6,738 nucleotides of DNA from Bacillus sp. (in: firmicutes). Its GTDB lineage: Bacteria > Bacillota > Bacilli > Bacillales > Cytobacillaceae. Numbering within the stretch: position 1 is the first letter of the stretch; each line of letters begins with the position of its first letter. The notes beneath the pieces were generated by a model. The model saw nothing but the letters and a program-made list of their open reading frames with translations, was not told the origin of the DNA and searched no databases. The stretch is from NCBI GenBank assembly GCA_003457145.1, contig DMSR01000376.1, positions 2,092-8,829 of the forward strand, given 5' to 3'. A program made the translations under genes and the position numbers. Positions 1 to 5,665 of this stretch are shown one piece after another.

Positions 1-14
1 GAGCGCAACAGTCA

Positions 15-21
15 CATACTA
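15..21 (+). promoter_or_regulatory. Candidate sigma-G (forespore) -10 element of tlp
   Basis: The heptamer CATACTA matches the -10 consensus of the forespore sigma factors sigma-F/sigma-G. It would place the transcription start near position 28, leaving a short leader before the tlp start codon at 55. The matching -35 element would fall before the first base of the window, so only half of the promoter can be seen. In B. subtilis tlp is known as a sigma-G-type forespore gene, which agrees with this assignment. Confidence 0.55.
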
Positions 22-54
22 TTCATGTACTTTTTAAAAGGGAGGTACTTGGAT

Positions 55-279
55 ATGGCAAAATACACACCAAAGCCTGATGACCGAAGTGATAACGTTG
101 AGAAGCTGCAGTCGATGGTCCATCATACAATAGAAAATATGGAGGATGCTGAAGCAGCAATGGTTAACTCAAGTCCTGAAGACCAAGCAAGAATTAAGGC
201 TAAAAATGAACGTCGCCGCGAAAGCATCGATGCGTTCAGAGCTGAAATCAAGGATGAAGCACATAACAAGCAACAATAA
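55..279 (+). CDS. tlp: Small acid-soluble spore protein Tlp
   Basis: A 74-residue, highly charged protein that begins MAKYTPKPDDRSDNVEKLQ and ends in a Lys/Glu/Arg-rich helical tail. This is the signature of the Tlp family, minor small acid-soluble proteins of the spore core. They were named thioredoxin-like, but no CxxC motif is present here and the protein has no cysteine at all. Start choice: ATG at 55 has a clear ribosome binding site (AAAGGGAGGT, 37-46) eight bases upstream. The in-frame ATG at 25 would lie upstream of that site and add ten residues that the family lacks. The gene is probably monocistronic, because a sigma-G-like -10 box lies upstream and a terminator follows directly. 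Expression is expected in the forespore late in sporulation. Its position upstream of yneP-yneQ matches the B. subtilis order, except for the ATPase gene in between. Confidence 0.93.
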   Translation: MAKYTPKPDDRSDNVEKLQSMVHHTIENMEDAEAAMVNSSPEDQARIKAKNERRRESIDAFRAEIKDEAHNKQQ

Positions 280-283
280 TCAT

Positions 284-312
284 TAGGCTCGCCGTCAAAG
301 GCGAGTCTTTTT
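284..312 (+). terminator. Rho-independent terminator of tlp
   Basis: CTCGCC (288-293) pairs with GGCGAG (300-305) around the six-base loop GTCAAA. The stem can be extended outward by a G-U and a few further pairs and is followed by TCTTTTTC. It begins five bases after the tlp stop codon. The downstream ATPase gene therefore needs its own promoter or readthrough. Confidence 0.88.
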
Positions 313-345
313 CTGTTTTCACAAAAATATGATAAGATGCTTTTG

Positions 346-351
346 TATACT
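346..351 (+). promoter_or_regulatory. Possible -10 box upstream of the ATPase operon
   Basis: TATACT lies 20 bases upstream of the ATPase start codon, after the tlp terminator and before the ribosome binding site. I found no convincing TTGACA-like -35 at 16-18 bases and no full match to a sporulation sigma-factor consensus. The call rests on a single hexamer in A/T-rich DNA. It is the best candidate in the only gap available (313-357). Confidence 0.3.
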
Positions 352-371
352 AAAAAAAAGAAGTGATAATT

Positions 372-2699
372 ATGCATCAAAATAACCATGAACTTCCTCT
401 TGACCAGCAAATGACGCTTTGGGAACAGGAATTGAAGAGTAATGGATACATCCGTGAAGAGGCTCCGTTGATAAAAGCCATCAAAAAGCTATCAAATGGG
501 AATGAACATAAAGACTTGTCTAAGGTTCTGACATTTGCAGCTCAATCAAGATTGTCACGTAATGGTTATGATACCCTGGTTCTTGATTGGCTTAAAAGGG
601 CTATTAAGGCAGATCCAACAAATCAAGCAGCCAAAAATCTGCATGTCAGCAATCAGTGGAAAAATAAAGGCCATGTATTTGACACCCTTGTATTCCCCCG
701 GATCCGGGAAACGGATAACAGGGCACTAAAAAAGAAGACAGCTGAGCAATATATAGCAATATCTCAGCAGTTCTTGTCAGTGGCCGAGGATCAATTATCA
801 GAATTAAATAAAGCGGATTTGGTAGCTGATTCCGCCTCTGAGGGAAAATTCAATCGACTGATTTCATTGCTGGAGGAAGCTGTTGATGAGACTGCCGCAC
901 TTTTGAAGGCAACAGAACTATATGAAGAATCGGTAACAGGGGTTTTCCATACCGCTGTACACTACGATGAAATCAAGACTAGACTTTCACATTTAGAAGA
1001 GATTAAATCACTATGGGTAGCCGAATTTGAAGCCGAAACCTCTGAAAAAAACAAAGCCGAAAGAAACCCTTTGGATGAACTAAACAAGATGGTAGGTCTG
1101 GAAACCGTAAAAGAAAGAGTCAATGATTTTTACAGGTATTTAAAATACCAGCAAAAGCGAAAAGAACTTGGTTTGCAGACAAAGGATGACCAGAGCTTGA
1201 ATATGGTATTGACCGGCAACCCAGGTACTGGAAAAACTTCACTCGCCCGTCTTCTGGCAAAAATTTATCACAGTCTGGGTGTTCTTCCGCGAGAAGAAAT
1301 CATCGAGGCGGATCGATCCCAGCTGGTCGGGGCATATATTGGCCAGACGGAGGAAAATGTTCGAAAAGTTGTAGAACAAGCATTGGGCGGAGTTCTCTTC
1401 ATCGATGAAGCCTACAGCTTGAAACGTGAGGGCCAAACTGGCAATGACTATGGACAGACTGCAATTGACACCCTCGTATCTTTAATGACAGGTAAGGAGT
1501 ATGGCGGCAAATTCGCTGTAATCCTGGCAGGCTACCCAGATGAAATGCGCCAATTTTTAGATGCCAACCCAGGATTAAGGAGCCGTTTTCCGCAGTCGAA
1601 CTTCTTTCAGCTGCCTGACTATTCAAACGATGAGCTGTTGCAAATCGCAGAACAGGCAGCAATGGATAATGATTTCTCCATTACGGCAGATGGTAAAATT
1701 GAGCTTAAAGAACGGATTGAAAAAGAACGGGTAGACGATACATTCGGAAACGCCCGAACAGTGCGGAATATTGTTCTTGACGCGATTTTCAAAAAAGGTG
1801 CAAGTCCTATTGATGAAGAAGATTTTTCTGCTTACACCCTGTTGGAAAAAGAAGATTTTGAATCAAAGGCTTCACAGTACACTGAGCATCCACAAGAAAG
1901 GCTTAATTCCCTTGTTGGTCTTGAAACAGTTAAAGCAGAAGTAACTACGCTTATATCCTTCGTGAGAATGCAGCAGCTGCGTAAAGAGAAGGGTCTCCCT
2001 GGTGTACCAGTTCAGCTTCACTCGGTTTTCACAGGCAATCCGGGAACCGGGAAGACCACTGTCGCAAAAATCTATGCAGAGCTTTTAAAGGAATGCGGAA
2101 TGCTGAAACGCGGGCATTTGATTGTAACTAGCCGTGCAGACTTTGTTGCTGCTTATGTCGGACAGACAGCTATGAAAACGAAGAAAAAAATTCGAGAGGC
2201 ATTAGGCGGAGTCCTGTTCATTGATGAAGCTTATTCATTATTAGGCCAAACAACAGGGGATTTTGGCAAAGAAGTCATTGATACATTAGTCGATGAAATG
2301 ACCCGGCATAATGAAAACCTTGCAATTATTTTAGCTGGCTATCCTGATGAAATGAATCTTTTGCTAGAAAGCAATCCTGGTTTGCGTTCAAGATTTAAGA
2401 AATTCTTTCACTTTCCGGATTATTCTGCAGATGAATTGCTTATCATCATTAGGGATTATGCCGAAAACTACCAGTACAAACTGTCTGAAGAAGCAAATGC
2501 TTTTTTAAAAGAAGAGCTGGAGATTGCAGCCGTAAAAGGGAATGGAAGGTTTGCAACAAATTTAGTAGATGAAGCAATTCAGTCACAAGCCTTCAGGCTT
2601 ATAGGGTCAGATATGATCACTGATTTTACCAAAGATGCTTTATATCTAGAGAGAAGCGACTTTGAAGCCGCAATGAATAAATTGACAAAAGGGGAATAA
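372..2699 (+). CDS. Tandem AAA ATPase, CbxX/SpoVK-type, two ATPase domains
   Basis: A 775-residue protein with three parts. Residues 1 to about 230 are a helical, charged N-terminal region with no motif I recognise. AAA domain 1 has Walker A GNPGTGKT at 282-289, Walker B GVLFIDEA at 340-347, the GLRSRF arginine-finger segment at 401-406 and a GNAR sensor-2 segment near 459. AAA domain 2 has GNPGTGKT at 555-562, GVLFIDEA at 613-620, GLRSRF at 670-675 and a GNGR segment near 723. Both domains keep all the residues expected for ATP hydrolysis. They belong to the CbxX/CfqX family, whose members include RuBisCO activase CbbX and the single-domain sporulation protein SpoVK (about 320 residues). The protein is soluble, without membrane segments, and probably forms hexameric rings that remodel an unknown partner. 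Start choice: ATG 372 is preferred over GTG 363, because the AAGAAGTGAT ribosome binding site (358-367) covers that GTG. The stop lies two bases before yneP, so the two genes are probably translationally coupled. A role in sporulation is inferred from family and position only. Confidence 0.92.
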   Translation: MHQNNHELPLDQQMTLWEQELKSNGYIREEAPLIKAIKKLSNGNEHKDLSKVLTFAAQSRLSRNGYDTLVLDWLKRAIKADPTNQAAKNLHVSNQWKNKGHVFDTLVFPRIRETDNRALKKKTAEQYIAISQQFLSVAEDQLSELNKADLVADSASEGKFNRLISLLEEAVDETAALLKATELYEESVTGVFHTAVHYDEIKTRLSHLEEIKSLWVAEFEAETSEKNKAERNPLDELNKMVGLETVKERVNDFYRYLKYQQKRKELGLQTKDDQSLNMVLTGNPGTGKTSLARLLAKIYHSLGVLPREEIIEADRSQLVGAYIGQTEENVRKVVEQALGGVLFIDEAYSLKREGQTGNDYGQTAIDTLVSLMTGKEYGGKFAVILAGYPDEMRQFLDANPGLRSRFPQSNFFQLPDYSNDELLQIAEQAAMDNDFSITADGKIELKERIEKERVDDTFGNARTVRNIVLDAIFKKGASPIDEEDFSAYTLLEKEDFESKASQYTEHPQERLNSLVGLETVKAEVTTLISFVRMQQLRKEKGLPGVPVQLHSVFTGNPGTGKTTVAKIYAELLKECGMLKRGHLIVTSRADFVAAYVGQTAMKTKKKIREALGGVLFIDEAYSLLGQTTGDFGKEVIDTLVDEMTRHNENLAIILAGYPDEMNLLLESNPGLRSRFKKFFHFPDYSADELLIIIRDYAENYQYKLSEEANAFLKEELEIAAVKGNGRFATNLVDEAIQSQAFRLIGSDMITDFTKDALYLERSDFEAAMNKLTKGE

Positions 2700-2701
2700 C
2701 G

Positions 2702-3145
2702 ATGCTAATTTCTTCAAAGGAAATCGAGGTACGCTATGCAGAGACAGACCAGATGGGTGTTGTTTATCACGCCAATTACTTAGTTTGGATGGAACTAGGA
2801 AGAACACAGCTTATTAAGGAGCTAGGCTTTAATTACGCTGAGATGGAAAAAGACGGTATCATTTCACCAGTATTGGATATCCAGGCTTCCTATAAGAAAC
2901 CTTTAAGGTATGGGGAAACAGCAACGATAAAAACATGGGTGGAAGAGTATGATGGCTTCCGTTCTCTCTATAAGTATGAGATATATAACGGTGATGGAGA
3001 ACTGGCACTTACCGGCAGTTCCAAGCATGTATGTGTGAAGAAGGAAAACTTCAGGCCGATCTCCTTAAAGCGTAAATTCCCGGACTGGCATGAGGCATAT
3101 TTAAAAGCAAAAAAACAGCCGGAAGCTGTAAAGGAGCAATTGTAA
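2702..3145 (+). CDS. yneP: Acyl-CoA thioesterase, 4HBT (YbgC/FadM-like) family, YneP
   Basis: A 147-residue single hot-dog-fold protein that hydrolyses acyl-CoA thioesters; the natural substrate is not evident from sequence. The family signature is at residues 10-33: VRYAETDQMGVVYHANYLVWMELGR in outline, with Asp16 as the expected catalytic acid/base and the HxNY element at His23-Tyr26. The length is normal for the family, whose members act as tetramers in the cytosol. Start ATG 2702 lies two bases after the ATPase stop. Its ribosome binding site (AAAAGGGGA, about 2687-2695) sits inside the end of that gene, which makes co-translation likely. The stop TAA directly abuts the GTG start of the next gene. 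The tlp-yneP-yneQ order supports the yneP name. Confidence 0.9.
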   Translation: MLISSKEIEVRYAETDQMGVVYHANYLVWMELGRTQLIKELGFNYAEMEKDGIISPVLDIQASYKKPLRYGETATIKTWVEEYDGFRSLYKYEIYNGDGELALTGSSKHVCVKKENFRPISLKRKFPDWHEAYLKAKKQPEAVKEQL

Positions 3146-3451
3146 GTGGCTTTTGGAATAAACCGTGCCCAGCTAAGGGAGTGGAAGGCAAGGATTCAAA
3201 GAGGCGAAATTGCCTTCCTTACTCATTACTGGATAGACGACCGCTTTCCAGGCTGCACTACCGTTACTAAGGTAGGTTGTAATGACCTGCAAAAATTATC
3301 AGAGTGGGGAAGGCAGCATGGTTTGAAACCCGAATGGATTGACAGGCGGAAAAAGGATTTTCCTCATTTCGATCTATTTGGGGAAAAACAGGCCGAAATT
3401 CTAAAGAAAGAAAACCGGGAAAACCTGCTTTTGCATAAATCCAGACAATAA
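3146..3451 (+). CDS. yneQ: Conserved hypothetical protein YneQ
   Basis: A 101-residue soluble protein, rich in Arg, Lys and aromatic residues. It contains the motif HYWIDDRFPGCTTVTKVGC, followed by a helical stretch with conserved-looking Trp, Arg and Phe residues (EWGRQHGLKPEWIDRRK). Length, position after yneP and this motif fit the Bacillus YneQ family, for which I know no function. Cys56 and Cys64 are too few and poorly spaced to propose a metal site. The GTG start at 3146 directly follows the yneP stop and has AAAGGAG (3130-3136) nine bases upstream, so it is translated as part of the operon. The stop codon is inside the stem of the operon terminator. Confidence 0.85.
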   Translation: MAFGINRAQLREWKARIQRGEIAFLTHYWIDDRFPGCTTVTKVGCNDLQKLSEWGRQHGLKPEWIDRRKKDFPHFDLFGEKQAEILKKENRENLLLHKSRQ

Positions 3452-3484
3452 GGCAGGCGCTACGAGCGCCTGCCTTATTTTTAT
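3448..3484 (+). terminator. Strong terminator of the ATPase-yneP-yneQ operon
   Basis: AAGGCAGGCGC (3450-3460) pairs perfectly with GCGCCTGCCTT (3466-3476) around the loop TACGA. Two more A-T pairs extend the stem to 13 bp. It is followed by TTTTTATTTT on the plus strand. The yneQ stop TAA (3449-3451) is part of the stem. On the minus strand the run after the stem is only TTATTG, so it should work poorly, if at all, for the opposing yneR transcript. Confidence 0.93.
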
Positions 3485-3490
3485 TTTCCT

Positions 3491-3518
3491 GGAAAGATGG
3501 GTAGTTGTATATCTTTCC
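3491..3518. repeat. Inverted repeat between convergent yneQ and yneR
   Basis: GGAAAGAT (3491-3498) and ATCTTTCC (3511-3518) form a perfect 8-bp inverted repeat with a 12-base loop, followed on the plus strand by TTTT. A second small hairpin overlaps it (CCTTTT, ACGG loop, AAAAGG, 3517-3532). Together they occupy the short gap between two convergent genes and could act as back-up terminators. Neither has a good T-run on the minus strand. Confidence 0.45.
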
Positions 3519-3535
3519 TTTTACGGAAAAGGGCA

Positions 3536-3829
3536 CTAGTCTTTCAAAAACTTCAACTCAGGTTCCTTAGCAATTGGATGAAGATCAACTATTAAATCAT
3601 GACCATCAAAATACCAACTATCTTTCTCTTCAATATAATAAGTAACACCATTCTTTTCAGTTTTAGCCCCAATATGATCTGGTTCATCCTTGGAGACACC
3701 TAATGAAAAACCTTGTTGGACGGTACTGAAGCCGCCATACCTGACAAAGCAACGTAAAAAACCTCCTGATGAAAGGTCCATCTCATTCTCGTACCAGCCT
3801 GCAGCGTCATCATTGATTGTAATTTTCAT
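3536..3829 (-). CDS. yneR: HesB-fold protein YneR (degenerate IscA-like)
   Basis: A 97-residue protein of the HesB/YadR/YfhF group. The core reads FVRYGGFSTVQQGFSLGVSK, and near the C-terminus EEKDSWYFDGHDLIVDL. The fold is that of A-type iron-sulfur carriers such as IscA. Here the first conserved Cys is replaced (GGFS instead of GGCSG) and the C-terminal CxC is absent; the only cysteine is Cys27, outside the ligand positions. A classical Fe-S carrier role is therefore unlikely, and the function is unknown. Start choice: ATG 3829 has AGGAG six bases upstream (3836-3840) and begins with the family-typical MKITIND. An in-frame upstream start at 3862 would put the ribosome binding site inside the gene and reach into the promoter. 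It lies directly after yneQ as in B. subtilis, but on the opposite strand from the operon. Confidence 0.88.
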   Translation of the reverse strand: MKITINDDAAGWYENEMDLSSGGFLRCFVRYGGFSTVQQGFSLGVSKDEPDHIGAKTEKNGVTYYIEEKDSWYFDGHDLIVDLHPIAKEPELKFLKD

Positions 3830-3860
3830 GTCGTTCTCCTTCCATAGCCAATTAGAAACC

Positions 3861-3869
3861 ATTATAACA
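3861..3869 (-). promoter_or_regulatory. Extended -10 promoter of yneR
   Basis: Read on the minus strand this is TGTTATAAT, a perfect TATAAT with the TGn extension of extended -10 promoters. The ATG of yneR lies 31 bases downstream, with a good ribosome binding site between. The -35 region falls inside the GGGGTCAGGCACC element and does not resemble TTGACA, which an extended -10 can tolerate. Confidence 0.6.
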
Positions 3870-3873
3870 TAGC

Positions 3874-3923
3874 TGGTGCCTGACCCCAGTAATTAACGCT
3901 TTTAGCACAGGAGACAGGCATTA
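3874..3923. repeat. REP-like imperfect hairpin between capA-like gene and yneR
   Basis: TGCCTGACCCC (3877-3887) pairs with GGAGACAGGCA (3910-3920), with two mismatches, around a 22-base loop. The outer six pairs (TGCCTG/CAGGCA) are perfect. On the minus strand the left arm reads GGGGTCAGGCACC. From memory, this type of word recurs in intergenic regions of many Bacillaceae as a REP-like, possibly RAYT-mobilised repeat. Only one copy is in this window, so repetition itself cannot be shown here. It starts close behind the capA-like stop codon and could also stabilise that mRNA's 3' end. Confidence 0.5.
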
Positions 3924-3928
3924 CGAGT

Positions 3929-5101
3929 TTATTCTTTTATGAATTGCGTCATATGATTCATGATTTCGATATATTTATTTTCCGGATTGGCTAGCCCATA
4001 CTTTCCGGCTTCCCTCAAAGGAACTACCCTATAGCTGCTCTGTCTGCTGCTTGAAACGAATGTTGGCAGGAAACCGGGATTTGCCAATGTGGTTTGCGTT
4101 CCAGCAGTCGTAATCTGTTTTGTGATTGCTATCGTTGCGAGACCTCCAATATCTTTATAGTCCCACATTTGTCCAGACAGGAAATTCCCTAGGGAGTAAA
4201 CGACAAAAGCTTTCCTTCCATCTTGTGCCTCGAGCCATTCCATAGGCTGCAAAACATGCGGATGATGGCCAAAAATAATATCTACACCTTCATCTACAAG
4301 AAACTGCGCAAGTTCTTCTTGATCAACTGTAGGGAAGCGTTGATATTCATTTCCCCAGTGTATGCTCATAACAACAATGTCAGACTGTTCCTTTGCTCGT
4401 TTGATTTCGGCCTGCATTAAACTGTGATCAATCAGGTTGACTAAATGATCTTTCCCTTTGGGGACAGGGATGCCATTTGTTCCATACGTATAAGATAAAA
4501 AGGCAACTTTGATGCCATTCTTATTCAAAACACGCAGTCTCCGCTGGTCTTCAGGATTTTTAAATGAACCTACATATGGCAATCCAGCGGTCTCCATATA
4601 GCTGATTGATTTAAGAACGCCTTTTTCTGCTTTATCCAGGGAATGATTATTTGCATTTGAGACGATGTCCACTCCAGCATCGATTAATGCATCACCTACT
4701 TCAACAGGACTATTGAACATCGGATAGCTCGATAATCCGAGATCAATGCCGCCAAGTATCGTTTCCTGATTTGCAAGAAGCAGGTCTGGTTCCAATAAAT
4801 AGTCTTTAACATTGCTTAGCATGGGCTTGAAGTCGTAGCCACTGTTTGTAAACGCGTCTTCATAAACAGTATCATGGATTAAAATATCACCAATAGCTCC
4901 GAGTTTTATTGTTTGAATAAAGGTTTTCCCCGAAACATCTATGCTTCTTGGACTATGATCCTTCTGCCATTTCGCTGTGTTATCCAATTTTTTTGCTGCT
5001 TCAGCTTCATGAAACATTTGGAACATAAAAATAATTGCCATAATCCCTAACACAGCTAAAACCGATAAGCCATAAGCCCCTTTTTTATTCTTACGTCTCA
5101 T
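3929..5101 (-). CDS. CapA-family metallophosphatase, membrane-anchored (PgsA/YwtB-like)
   Basis: A 390-residue protein. Residues 1-7 are basic (MRRKNKK) and are followed by a single hydrophobic segment at about 11-30. This indicates an N-terminal membrane anchor with the rest outside the cell. The remainder is a PGA_cap calcineurin-like metallophosphoesterase domain with its ligand motifs in order: GD at 71-72 followed by H76, NQE at 111-113, NNH at 151-153, HWG at 248-250, GHHPHV at 278-283 and YSLGNF at 302-307. Relatives are the CapA/PgsA subunit of poly-gamma-glutamate synthesis or export. No capB or capC neighbour is present, so this is a stand-alone CapA paralogue of unknown substrate, plausibly acting on the envelope. 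Start ATG 5101 has AGGGAG (5108-5113) six bases upstream. It is transcribed divergently from the selenoprotein gene; no obvious terminator follows, only the REP-like hairpin. Confidence 0.9.
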   Translation of the reverse strand: MRRKNKKGAYGLSVLAVLGIMAIIFMFQMFHEAEAAKKLDNTAKWQKDHSPRSIDVSGKTFIQTIKLGAIGDILIHDTVYEDAFTNSGYDFKPMLSNVKDYLLEPDLLLANQETILGGIDLGLSSYPMFNSPVEVGDALIDAGVDIVSNANNHSLDKAEKGVLKSISYMETAGLPYVGSFKNPEDQRRLRVLNKNGIKVAFLSYTYGTNGIPVPKGKDHLVNLIDHSLMQAEIKRAKEQSDIVVMSIHWGNEYQRFPTVDQEELAQFLVDEGVDIIFGHHPHVLQPMEWLEAQDGRKAFVVYSLGNFLSGQMWDYKDIGGLATIAITKQITTAGTQTTLANPGFLPTFVSSSRQSSYRVVPLREAGKYGLANPENKYIEIMNHMTQFIKE

Positions 5102-5159
5102 AGTGATCTCCCTTTTTGAAAATGAGGCATATTTATTTTTTAGCCTCTAAGGATAATAT

Positions 5160-5165
5160 ATTATA
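5160..5165 (-). promoter_or_regulatory. Possible -10 box for the capA-like gene
   Basis: On the minus strand this reads TATAAT, 58 bases upstream of the capA-like start codon. No convincing -35 hexamer lies 16-18 bases further upstream. The leader it would produce contains GAGGC/GCCTC (5124-5128 and 5143-5147), a 5-bp inverted repeat with a 14-base loop. The divergent gap 5102-5285 otherwise holds no clear plus-strand promoter for the selenoprotein gene. Confidence 0.3.
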
Positions 5166-5270
5166 AGTATGATGAGAAATGTATAAAATCTAGTAGTAAT
5201 TTCATATTTCTGTCATAATTCGACCTTTTTTTCATAGAGAGTGGTATCAATAAAATAAAAAGGGTTCAAG

Positions 5271-5278
5271 AGAGGTGG
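5271..5278 (+). promoter_or_regulatory. Ribosome binding site fixing the TTG start of the selenoprotein
   Basis: AGAGGTGG closely matches the anti-Shine-Dalgarno complement and ends seven bases before the TTG at 5286. No ATG or GTG in this frame is placed to use it. The site shows that the region is translated and decides the start of the HesB-like frame. Confidence 0.8.
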
Positions 5279-5285
5279 GAGAGAA

Positions 5286-5576
5286 TTGTTTAACTTAACC
5301 AAAAGCGCATTTCACGTTTTAAATAAGGCGATTAAGAAGGAGAGCAGGCATGAGGATGAAAAGCTGTTTGTCCGTCTGACGATGGGCATTGGCTGAGGAG
5401 GACCTCAGCTTAGAGTCGCTCTGGAGGAGCGGCCATTAACGAACGATAAAATTTTTGAATTCGAGGATTTATCGATATTGATCCATGAACGGGATTTTGT
5501 TTATTTCGATCAAACAAAACTAGATTTTATTAAAGATGTTTTCGGCAAAGGTCAATTTAAACTCCTTAAAGTATAA
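5286..5576 (+). CDS. HesB-like selenoprotein with in-frame TGA as selenocysteine 37
   Basis: A 96-residue HesB/IscA-like protein read from TTG 5286 to TAA 5574-5576, with one in-frame TGA at 5394-5396 (codon 37). Before the TGA: FNLTKSAFHVLNKAIKKE ... LFVRLTMGIG. After it: GGPQLRVALEERPL ... ILIHERDFVYFD ... FGKGQFKLLKV. The TGA falls on the first conserved Cys of the HesB domain (GGGCSG in IscA, GIG-Sec-GGP here). A family of HesB-like selenoproteins with Sec at this position is known (TIGR01911 as I recall it), with a similar length of about 90 residues. The C-terminal CxC of true IscA proteins is absent and there is no cysteine anywhere, so Sec37 would be the only soft metal ligand. Reading frame, codon use and family similarity continue unbroken after the TGA, and a ribosome binding site and terminator bracket the frame. 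A nonsense-mutated pseudogene is the alternative but fits less well. Sec insertion would need selA, selB, selC and selD elsewhere in the genome. The cellular role is unknown. Confidence 0.85.
5391..5427 (+). promoter_or_regulatory. Candidate bacterial SECIS element overlapping the UGA
   Basis: Directly after the UGA (5394-5396) a stem-loop can form: CCT (5403-5405) with AGG (5425-5427), a four-base CAGC bulge on the 5' side, then UUAGAG (5410-5415) with CUCUGG (5419-5424), two of these pairs being G-U. The apical loop is UCG, or GUCGC if the closing G-C pair is open. The loop starts 19 bases after the UGA, within the spacing usual for bacterial SECIS elements, and offers an apical GU as in E. 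coli fdhF. A competing perfect hairpin, GCUGAGG (5392-5398) with CCUCAGC (5403-5409) and loop AGGA, holds the UGA in its stem. Folding by eye cannot decide between them. Confidence 0.6.
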
Positions 5577-5612
5577 AAAATACGGATACCAAATGGGTAT
5601 CCGCATTTTTTA
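5575..5612. terminator. Bidirectional terminator between selenoprotein and small acidic gene
   Basis: CGGATACC (5583-5590) pairs perfectly with GGTATCCG (5596-5603) around AAATG. The stem is flanked by an A-run (5575-5580) and a T-run (5606-5612), so each strand has a hairpin followed by a U-run. It starts at the selenoprotein stop codon and also lies downstream of the convergent gene at 5666-5854. A dedicated terminator right after the TAA supports a functional gene ending there rather than at the internal TGA. Confidence 0.92.
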
Positions 5613-5665
5613 TAGATAAAAATTTCCTCTTTCTTTTAAATTGATTATCGACACTAAAAGTCCGC

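Noticed and set aside
25..54. Longer start for tlp at ATG 25
   Set aside because: It lies upstream of the clear AAAGGGAGGT ribosome binding site and would add ten residues absent from the family; ATG 55 has correct spacing.
363..371. GTG start three codons upstream for the tandem ATPase
   Set aside because: The GTG is part of the AAGAAGTGAT ribosome binding site that serves ATG 372.
1239..1662. Minus-strand open frames within the ATPase gene
   Set aside because: They mirror conserved Walker and adjacent motifs of the plus-strand gene and have no ribosome binding site or family resemblance.
372..2699. The two AAA domains as a recent DNA duplication
   Set aside because: Motifs match at protein level, but the nucleotide sequences and codon choices differ throughout, so the duplication is ancient.
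3830..3862. Upstream start for yneR at 3862
   Set aside because: It would place the AGGAG site within the gene and start almost at the -10 box; ATG 3829 fits the family N-terminus.
5286..5396. Reading the HesB-like gene as a 36-residue peptide ending at TGA, or as a pseudogene
   Set aside because: Coding continues in the same frame with HesB features to a TAA plus terminator, and the TGA is exactly at the conserved Cys site. A nonsense mutation would hit that codon only by coincidence.
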